A stretch of 35,331 bases of DNA from Clostridia bacterium (GTDB taxonomy: Bacteria > Bacillota > Clostridia > Oscillospirales > CAG-272). A model generated the notes under the pieces. It was not told the origin of the DNA. It searched no databases and saw only the letters and a program-made list of their open reading frames with translations. Below, piece after piece: positions 29,147-35,331 of this stretch. Numbering within the stretch: position 1 is the first letter of the stretch; every line of letters starts with the position of its first letter. The stretch covers positions 1-35,331 of the forward strand of contig JAFQWY010000086.1 of the NCBI GenBank assembly GCA_017407225.1, in the 5' to 3' direction. The position numbers were made by a program, and so were the translations under genes.

Positions 29147-32100
29147 ATGAGAAAAACCACAAGCAAAAAGCTGACGTGCCTCGTTCTGTCGCTTCTGATG
29201 TGTGCATCCGCGCTTCCCATGACGGTTCTCGCCGCTGAGGAAGAAGCTGCATCCCAGAAGACGACACTTCAGGAAATCAGCGAATCCTTCAAGACCATTT
29301 CCTACGCCAAATACATGGAAGAACATGAAGGCGCGGAAAGAGGAAGCACAACCGTAACCGTCGCTGCGACCGACTATATTGCCGATCAGACCGACGCGGA
29401 AGTTGAAGTTGTTTCCAACTATGAAGGTGACAACGGGAAGGCTCTGAAGATCAGTGACTACGGTAAGGTTACCTGGTCCATCGACATTCCCAAGGCAGGT
29501 CTGTATGCTGTAAAGCTTACATTCTGCTCCGCATCCGACAAGACAAACTCCATCGAACGTACACTCATGATCAATGACGCCGTTCCCTTCAGTGAAGCAC
29601 GTTATCTTCTGATGAAGAAGAACTGGGTAAACCAGTACACTGAAAACGAAGACGGTGCCCTGAGATTCGAAAAGGACTCCAACGGCAACGAGCTCCGTCC
29701 CACTTCCGTTGTTGTTCCCGAGTGGAAGGAATACGTATTCATCGACTCCAACGGTTACTACGCTAACCCCTTCGAGTTCTATTTTGAAAAGGGTGAAAAC
29801 ACCATCTCCCTCGAAGCGGTACGCGAACCTGTTGTCATCAAGGATATTACCGTATATCCCTATGAAGACAAACTGACCTTCGCTGAATACGCAGCCGGCA
29901 AGTCCGAGGCAGCCGTTTCCGAAGCGATCCACATCGACGCGGAAACTCCCAGCGCAACCTCCGACTATACTGTATATCCGATTTATGACCGTAAATCCGC
30001 GATTTCAGAGCCGCAGGACCCCGCAAAGATCATGCTCAACACCATCGGTTCCGAAAAGTGGAAGACCGTTGGTCAGTGGGTTGAGTACGAATTCGACGTA
30101 GAGACCGCAGGTCTGTACCAGATCGTACTCCGCTACAGACAGAACGAACAGCAGGGTATGTATACCTCCCGTAAGATCATGATCGACGGCGTGGTACCCT
30201 TCGAAGAAGCAAACTACGCCAAGTTCAACTACAACTCCAACTGGCAGGTTGAAGCCCTGAGCGACGGCGCAAGCACCTTCGCGTTCTATCTCGAACCCGG
30301 TAAGCACACTCTCGCTCTTGAAGCGACTCTCGGTGAAATGGGCTCCGTTGTACGTCAGGTTTCCGAAATCATGGACTCCGTCAACGAAGACTACCTTGAA
30401 ATCCTCAAGCTCACCGGTGCTACCCCCGACTCCTACCGTGACTACGGTTTCGGCCGTGTTCTTCCTCACGTTGTAGAAGATATGGTTATCCAGTCCATGG
30501 CCCTCGACGAAGTTATCACTTACATCGAAGGTATGGCTAACATCAAGTCCCAGAACTCCGCGACCCTCGAACAGATCTCCAGACTTCTCAGAAAGATGGG
30601 TACTGACGAAGACGAAATCGCGAAGAACCTCAAGCAGCTCAAGTCCTATGTAGGTACCCTGGGCGACTGGGTAAATACCGCAAAGGAACAGCCCCTTGAA
30701 ATCGACTGGATCAACATCCAGCCTTCCAATGTGGCTCTTCCCAAGGAAGAAGCTAACGTATTCCAGGCTCTCTGGTATGAACTGAGACAGTTCGTAGCTT
30801 CCTTCTTCACCGACTATAACTCCCTCGGCGGCTCTACCGAAGACGCTGAAATGGACCGTCAGATCGACGTATGGGTTTCCACCGGCCGTGACCAGGCTCA
30901 GATCATCCGTAACCTGATGGATAACGACTTCGGTCCCAAGAGCGGCATCAATGCTACCATGAAGCTGGTTGCAGGCGGTACCCTCCTTCCCTCCGTGCTT
31001 GCGGGCGTTGGTCCTGACGTAGCACTTCCCGGTACCGGCGTTGACCCCATCCAGTACGCGATCCGTTCCGCAGTTCTCGCGGTTAACCCCGAAGCGTACG
31101 AAGATGAAGCTGACGCAGACGAAGAAACCAAGGCTTACAACGCAGAAATGCGCGAAATCTTCGGCAACTTCCACGAAATCGAAAAGCGCTTCACTGAAGC
31201 TGCTTTCATTCCGATCACCCTCTACGGCAAGACTTACGGTCTCCCGGACAACCAGTCCTGGCCCATGATGTTCTACCGTACCGACATCCTTGCCGACCTC
31301 GGCCTCGATGTTCCCCAGACCTGGGATGAGCTCCTCGCTCTGATCCCGATCCTCCAGTTCAACAACATGGAAATCGGTATGTCCCAGGACTACACCATGT
31401 ACATGTATCAGCTGAACGGTCACCTCTGGGCGGACGACGGTATGAGAATCAACCTCGATGCCAACCGTTCCCTCGAATCCTTCGAGACCATGTGCAACAT
31501 GTTCACCCAGTATTCTCTCCCCGTTTCCTATGACTTCGCAAACCGTTTCAGAACCGGTGAAATGCCTATCTGTATCCAGGGTTACACTGCATACAATAAC
31601 ATCATCATCTTCGCTACTGAAATCGCAGGTCTGTGGGAATTCGGTCCCATCCCCGGCTTCGTTGAAGAAGACGGCACCATCAACAACACCGCAATGTCCG
31701 GTACCTCCGCAATCGTTATGATGGCAGGTGCTGAAGACGTCGGCGCTGCATGGGAATATATGAGCTGGTACACCGACACCAAGTTCCAGGTAGACTACTC
31801 CAACGAACTGGTTGCAATCCTCGGTCCCGCTGCTAAGAACGCTACCGCTAACATGGAAGCGCTCGAAGAACTTCCCTGGACCTCCCGTGAATACGAACAG
31901 CTGATGAAGCAGATGGATTCCACCACCGCGATCACCAACTATCCGGGTTCCTACATCCTCGGCCGTTACACCAGCTTCGCGTTCCTCGATGCATATAACA
32001 ACAATGCAGACCCCGTTGACTCCCTCCTTGAATACATCAACGTAATCAATAAGGAAATCAACAGAAAGAGAACTGAATTCGACCTCGAAACTCTTGAGAT

Positions 32101-32335
32101 TGGTCAGACTCTCGCAGAAAAGCGTCTCGGTCAGGCAGCTGAACTGATCGCTGAAATGGATGAGGCTGCACAGTCCTCCGCAGCAATCGCAGCAGCTTCC
32201 GCAGCAATCGCAAACGAAGATATCGCAGAACTCAGAGCAGCAGCTTCCGGTCTCGGCACCGACGAAGTTCAGGCTCAGATCGCTGAATATCTGAACGTTG
32301 CGGCTGACGCACTTGAATCCTACATCGAAAAGTAA
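29147..32335 (+). CDS. Very large extracellular solute-binding protein of a sugar ABC transporter
   Basis: 1062 aa, more than twice the usual 420-550. A signal peptide ends near ALPMTVLA; no lipobox is seen, so membrane anchoring is unclear. Two beta-sandwich, carbohydrate-binding-like modules follow: about 45-240 (IDIPKAGLYAVKLTFCS, INDAVPFSEARY) and about 260-415 (YEFDVETAGLYQIVLRYRQN, IDGVVPFEEANY), which are clearly related to each other. A helical linker spans about 415-545. The SBP_bac_1 fold is about 570-1000 (VWVSTGRDQAQIIRNLMDND, YGLPDNQSWPMMFYRTDI, SGTSAIVMMAGAEDVGAAWE). An alanine-rich helical tail ends the protein. The start at 29147 fits GGAGG 8 nt upstream. It is first in the operon and its codon usage looks biased, fitting high expression. 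Probably binds a large or complex glycan product. Confidence 0.9.
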   Translation: MRKTTSKKLTCLVLSLLMCASALPMTVLAAEEEAASQKTTLQEISESFKTISYAKYMEEHEGAERGSTTVTVAATDYIADQTDAEVEVVSNYEGDNGKALKISDYGKVTWSIDIPKAGLYAVKLTFCSASDKTNSIERTLMINDAVPFSEARYLLMKKNWVNQYTENEDGALRFEKDSNGNELRPTSVVVPEWKEYVFIDSNGYYANPFEFYFEKGENTISLEAVREPVVIKDITVYPYEDKLTFAEYAAGKSEAAVSEAIHIDAETPSATSDYTVYPIYDRKSAISEPQDPAKIMLNTIGSEKWKTVGQWVEYEFDVETAGLYQIVLRYRQNEQQGMYTSRKIMIDGVVPFEEANYAKFNYNSNWQVEALSDGASTFAFYLEPGKHTLALEATLGEMGSVVRQVSEIMDSVNEDYLEILKLTGATPDSYRDYGFGRVLPHVVEDMVIQSMALDEVITYIEGMANIKSQNSATLEQISRLLRKMGTDEDEIAKNLKQLKSYVGTLGDWVNTAKEQPLEIDWINIQPSNVALPKEEANVFQALWYELRQFVASFFTDYNSLGGSTEDAEMDRQIDVWVSTGRDQAQIIRNLMDNDFGPKSGINATMKLVAGGTLLPSVLAGVGPDVALPGTGVDPIQYAIRSAVLAVNPEAYEDEADADEETKAYNAEMREIFGNFHEIEKRFTEAAFIPITLYGKTYGLPDNQSWPMMFYRTDILADLGLDVPQTWDELLALIPILQFNNMEIGMSQDYTMYMYQLNGHLWADDGMRINLDANRSLESFETMCNMFTQYSLPVSYDFANRFRTGEMPICIQGYTAYNNIIIFATEIAGLWEFGPIPGFVEEDGTINNTAMSGTSAIVMMAGAEDVGAAWEYMSWYTDTKFQVDYSNELVAILGPAAKNATANMEALEELPWTSREYEQLMKQMDSTTAITNYPGSYILGRYTSFAFLDAYNNNADPVDSLLEYINVINKEINRKRTEFDLETLEIGQTLAEKRLGQAAELIAEMDEAAQSSAAIAAASAAIANEDIAELRAAASGLGTDEVQAQIAEYLNVAADALESYIEK

Positions 32336-32338
32336 GCG

Positions 32339-32385
32339 CTCTCCAGCCCTTATAATTAATGTAGATAAAATCTGAAAAAGGAGAG
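32339..32385 (+). promoter_or_regulatory. Possible Shine-Dalgarno-masking pair before permease gene
   Basis: CTCTCC (32339-32344), right after the binding-protein stop, is complementary to GGAGAG (32380-32385), the ribosome site of the permease gene. It could lower permease synthesis relative to the binding protein. The pairing is only 6 bp across a 35-nt loop, so support is modest. Confidence 0.25.
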
Positions 32386-32390
32386 AGTAC

Positions 32391-33335
32391 ATGTCTAAAA
32401 ATACTAATTCTCAGGTCAAGACTCGTAAAGAGATGACAAAGGCAGAATGGACATGGTTCCTTGTGAAGAGAAACAAGACGGCTTACTTCATGATCGCTCC
32501 GTTCATGATCCTGTTCTTCATCTTCACCATCATTCCCGTTGCCCTGTCCCTCGTACTGAGCTTTACGTCCTTCAATATGCTTGAATGGCCGAAGTTCATC
32601 TTCATGGACAACTACATCACCCTGTTCCTTGATGATGACCTCTTCATCACCGCTCTCAAGAATACTCTGATCTTCGCAGCTGTTACCGGTCCTGCTTCCT
32701 ACATCATTTCCTTCGTAGTAGCATGGTTCATCAACGAGCTTGCTCCCAGAGTACGTGCTATCGTAACCCTTATCTTCTACGCTCCTTCCATTGCAGGTAA
32801 CGCATACCTCATCTGGACCGTAATCTTCTCCTCTGACTCCTACGGTCTTGCAAACGGTTTCCTTCTTGAAATGGGCGTTATCGACTCCCCGATCCTCTGG
32901 TTCCAGAATGCTTCCTACGTAATGCCTCTGTGTATCATCGTTGCTCTCTGGACCTCCCTCGGTACCTCCTTCCTCTCCTTCATCGCAGGTCTTCAGGGTA
33001 TCAACAAGTCCCTCTTTGAAGCAGGCGCGATCGACGGTATCAAGAACAGATGGCAGGAACTGTGGTATATCACCCTTCCTTCCATGAAGCCCCAGCTGAT
33101 GTTCGGTGCGATCCTCGCTATCACCGGTTCCTTCGGTTTCGGTGGTATCGTAACCGCTCTCGCCGGCAACCCGTCCGTTGACTACGTTGCTTATACGCTG
33201 ACCCACCACCTGGAAGAATATCAGAACAACCGTTGGGAAGTTGGTTATGCTTCCGCGATTTCCTTCATTCTCTTCCTGATGATGATTGGCTCCAACGTGC
33301 TCATTACAAAACTGATTTCTAAGTTGGGAGAATGA
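32391..33335 (+). CDS. Carbohydrate ABC transporter permease, MalF/UgpA-like
   Basis: 314 aa, integral membrane protein. Six transmembrane segments are visible, the first at about 31-52 (MIAPFMILFFIFTIIPVALS), then near 88-110, 120-145, 175-205, 225-250 and 285-308. The cytoplasmic EAA loop that contacts the ATPase is EAGAIDGIKNRWQELWYITL. This matches the CUT1 sugar transporter family. It forms a heterodimer with the permease encoded 1 nt downstream. Its partners are the large binding protein upstream and an ATPase not present here, likely a shared MsmX-type one. GGAGAG is 5 nt before the ATG. Confidence 0.95.
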   Translation: MSKNTNSQVKTRKEMTKAEWTWFLVKRNKTAYFMIAPFMILFFIFTIIPVALSLVLSFTSFNMLEWPKFIFMDNYITLFLDDDLFITALKNTLIFAAVTGPASYIISFVVAWFINELAPRVRAIVTLIFYAPSIAGNAYLIWTVIFSSDSYGLANGFLLEMGVIDSPILWFQNASYVMPLCIIVALWTSLGTSFLSFIAGLQGINKSLFEAGAIDGIKNRWQELWYITLPSMKPQLMFGAILAITGSFGFGGIVTALAGNPSVDYVAYTLTHHLEEYQNNRWEVGYASAISFILFLMMIGSNVLITKLISKLGE

Positions 33336-33336
33336 C

Positions 33337-34212
33337 ATGGCTAAAAAATTAAGAACAAGAAAACATGAAGTCGTTCTCAACCGTTCCGTAGGCGGTGACC
33401 TGGGTATCACAGTTGCGCTGACCATCCTCGGCGTGTTCATGTTCCTGCCCATGTACTACGTTGTAATTCAGGCACTCAAGCCTCTGAACGAGCTGTTCTA
33501 CTTCCCGCCGAGAATGTACGTGGTTAACCCCACTCTCGACAACTTCAAAGACCTCTTCAACCTGATGGGCGACTCCTGGGTTCCCTTCTCCCGTTACATC
33601 TTCAATACCGTCCTCATCTCCGTCGGCGGTACCTTCGGTAACCTGGTTCTCGCATCCATCGCAGCTTACGCTCTCGCAAAGATCGTATTCCCCGGCGGCA
33701 AGCAGTGCTTCTGGCTCATTCAGAAGTCCCTGATGTTCACCGCAACCGTAACCGGTATCGTTAACTTCATCACCCTGTCCGTTCTGGGCTGGATCGATAC
33801 CTACCTCGCTATCATCGTTCCCGCATGGTGTTCCACCCTCGGTCTTTACCTCATGAAGCAGTTCATGGAATCCAACATCTCCAACGAAGTTCTGGAATCC
33901 GCCCGTATCGACGGTGCATCCGAACTGAGAACCTTCTGGTCCATTGCAATGCCCATGGTTAAGCCCGGCTGGCTCACCCTGATCGTTTACTCCTTCCAGG
34001 GCCTCTGGAACTCCGGTGCTTCCTCTTTCATCTACTCCGAACAGCTGAAGACTCTGAACTACGCTATCGGTCAGATTACTGCAGGCGGTATCGCACGTTC
34101 CGGTGCATCTGCTGCTGCTAACGTTGTTATGATGATCGTTCCGATTCTGGTATTCGTTATTTCCCAGTCCAACATCATCGAAACCATGGGTTCCAGCGGT
34201 ATGAAGGATTAA
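33337..34212 (+). CDS. Carbohydrate ABC transporter permease, MalG/UgpE-like
   Basis: 291 aa, second CUT1-family membrane subunit. The first segment is about 23-45 (ITVALTILGVFMFLPMYYVV), followed by the typical IQALKPLNELF, then hydrophobic stretches near 88-110, 125-165, 200-215 and 262-282. The EAA loop reads ESARIDGASELRTFWSIAMP, as in MalG-type subunits. It begins 1 nt after the previous stop codon with GGGAG 6-7 nt upstream inside that gene, so the two are tightly coupled. It is followed 10 nt later by the beta-propeller gene with GGAGG. Confidence 0.95.
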   Translation: MAKKLRTRKHEVVLNRSVGGDLGITVALTILGVFMFLPMYYVVIQALKPLNELFYFPPRMYVVNPTLDNFKDLFNLMGDSWVPFSRYIFNTVLISVGGTFGNLVLASIAAYALAKIVFPGGKQCFWLIQKSLMFTATVTGIVNFITLSVLGWIDTYLAIIVPAWCSTLGLYLMKQFMESNISNEVLESARIDGASELRTFWSIAMPMVKPGWLTLIVYSFQGLWNSGASSFIYSEQLKTLNYAIGQITAGGIARSGASAAANVVMMIVPILVFVISQSNIIETMGSSGMKD

Positions 34213-34222
34213 GGAGGATAAA

Positions 34223-35331
34223 ATGAAAAAATTAATTAATGTACTCCTTATCGTAATGGCTGTCGTAATGGTGCTTCCCACCGTTACCGCGGCTGCTACC
34301 CCCTACGCAACCTATACTTACTCCGCAGGCGGTCAGGTTCTTACCTCCCCCGCTGCATACGTTCCGGACGCTACCATCGACGCCGCTTACATGGGTATCC
34401 CCGGCGGCTCCATGAGCGACCCCCGCGACCTGTTCGTAGGTCCCGACCAGAAGGTGTACATCGTTGAAGCTTCCAATGCGTGCGTTTACGTACTGGACCG
34501 CTACATGAAGTACCTCTTCACCATCAAGACCTTTACCAACGAACACGGTGTTCCGGACTCCTTCGCAAATCCCTCCGGTGTATTCGTTGACGAAGAAGCA
34601 ATCTACGTCTGCGATACCGACAACAACCGTATCGTAATGTTCGACCTCGAAGGCAACTACATCAAGATCATTCCCAAGCCGGTTTCCAACCTGTTTGAAG
34701 AAGGTTCCATCTATAAGCCCGTTGCCTGCGTTGTTGACGACTACGGCCGAGTATTCGTTGTATCTTCCACCACTTATCAGGGTATCATCGTGCTGAACAC
34801 CAACGGTGACTTCTTCGGCTTTATCGGTGCTACCAAGGTTACCATCTCCGCTATGGATATTCTCTGGAGAAAGATCCAGACCGATGAACAGAGAGACCAG
34901 TCCGAAGAATACGTCTCCACTGAGTTCAACAACATTTCCATCGACGATGATAACTTCATCTACGTTACCACTTCCTCCATCGACGAAGGCCAGCAGCAGA
35001 GCGCAATCAACTCCAAGTCCAAGTCCTCTGACTACGCTCCCGTAAGAAAGCTCAATGCTTCCGGTGCTGACGTTATGAAGCGTAACGGCTTCTATCCTCC
35101 GTCCGGTGAAGTCCGCGTTATTACCTTCTCCTCCAGCGGTGCCGTTACCGGCGCTTCCAAGGTAATCGACGTTGCCATCGGTCCCGAAGGCACATGGTCC
35201 ATTATCGACGAAAAGCGTTCCAAGGTATTCACCTACGACGAAAACGGCAACCTGCTCTTCACCTTCGGTGACAAGGGTAAGCAGACCGGTAACATCGACT
35301 CCATCGAAGCGGTCGTTTACCAGGGCGATGA
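34223..35331 (+). CDS. Secreted NHL/beta-propeller protein, incomplete at window end
   Basis: At least 369 residues, still open at the edge. An N-terminal signal peptide or membrane anchor (MKKLINVLLIVMAVVMVLP, cleavage near TAAA) is followed by NHL-like blades: SDPRDLFVGPDQKVYIVEA, FANPSGVFVDEEAIYVCDT, DNNRIVMFDLEGNYIKII, then GRVFVVSSTTYQGIIVLN and ISIDDDNFIYVTTS. The pattern 'P.gi.vd....iyv.d..n.ri.vfd..G' defines NHL repeats, which form propellers that bind ligands or proteins. GGAGG is 6 nt before the ATG. It is the fourth gene of the sugar ABC operon. In Clostridia such propellers beside this transporter type can carry C-terminal membrane segments (Yip1-like) from memory; that part is not in view. 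Confidence 0.82.
   Translation, partial: MKKLINVLLIVMAVVMVLPTVTAAATPYATYTYSAGGQVLTSPAAYVPDATIDAAYMGIPGGSMSDPRDLFVGPDQKVYIVEASNACVYVLDRYMKYLFTIKTFTNEHGVPDSFANPSGVFVDEEAIYVCDTDNNRIVMFDLEGNYIKIIPKPVSNLFEEGSIYKPVACVVDDYGRVFVVSSTTYQGIIVLNTNGDFFGFIGATKVTISAMDILWRKIQTDEQRDQSEEYVSTEFNNISIDDDNFIYVTTSSIDEGQQQSAINSKSKSSDYAPVRKLNASGADVMKRNGFYPPSGEVRVITFSSSGAVTGASKVIDVAIGPEGTWSIIDEKRSKVFTYDENGNLLFTFGDKGKQTGNIDSIEAVVYQGD

Noticed and set aside
30005..32392. A 795-codon frame opposite the large solute-binding protein
   Set aside because: Antisense shadow caused by avoidance of certain codons in a highly biased gene; the sense protein has clear domains and a ribosome site.

Overview
The window looks like a piece of chromosome from a member of the Clostridia (Bacillota), probably an uncultured gut-type anaerobe. 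This is inferred from the rimP-nusA-ylxR-ylxQ-infB order, a single-domain-pair DUF3794/SPOCS protein of the spore-coat type, a phenylacetate-CoA-ligase-like gene with a tandem ACT protein nearby, strong purine-rich ribosome binding sites, and sigma-A promoters of the TTGACA-17-TATAAT type. GC content appears to be in the mid-fifties by eye. No tRNA, rRNA, CRISPR array, transposase or phage gene was seen.

Layout. 1-2 kb: the start of a glycosidase-like gene (cut by the window edge) and pyruvate kinase, both on the minus strand. 2-4.6 kb: a lipoprotein, a cysteine desulfurase and a HAD phosphatase in a plus-strand operon. 4.6-10.2 kb: the translation and transcription-factor operon rimP-nusA-ylxR-ylxQ-infB, with its own consensus promoter and closed by a strong terminator right after infB. 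10.3-13.4 kb: a CofE-like protein and a secreted protein with zinc-ribbon-like modules and an SLH-like end, each minus strand with its own signals. 13.8-16.9 kb: an XRE regulator, a 47-codon leader ORF and a CNNM/CorC-type membrane protein. 16.9-20.9 kb: a minus-strand group of PaaK-like ligase, tandem ACT protein and GH99-like protein. 21.2-24.4 kb: an unusual XRE regulator fused to surface-type modules, converging on feoAB. 24.6-28.4 kb: a DUF3794 protein, ROK glucokinase and a second cysteine desulfurase. 28.9-35.3 kb: a carbohydrate ABC transporter operon of a very large binding protein, two permeases and a secreted beta-propeller protein that runs off the end.

How the parts fit. Glucokinase, pyruvate kinase, the two glycosidase-like genes and the ABC operon suggest a sugar-fermenting life style. 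The ABC operon has no ATPase in view, so a shared MsmX-type ATPase elsewhere is likely. The PaaK-like/ACT pair points to aromatic or branched acid activation with amino-acid sensing, although its substrate cannot be read from sequence.

Most unusual points. First, a dispersed, highly palindromic intergenic repeat occurs in three diverged copies (261-372 plus, 19020-19156 plus, 19450-19565 minus). Each copy has four successive hairpins whose stems differ in sequence but mostly stay paired, with fixed unpaired blocks between them. Two copies in opposite orientation fill the gap between the PaaK-like and ACT genes. Second, the ABC operon begins with a roughly 200-nt leader that can fold into four consecutive hairpins. 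Third, one DNA-binding regulator carries carboxypeptidase-regulatory-like and BspA-type leucine-rich modules normally found outside cells. All of these were found by reading alone, and no database search was possible.
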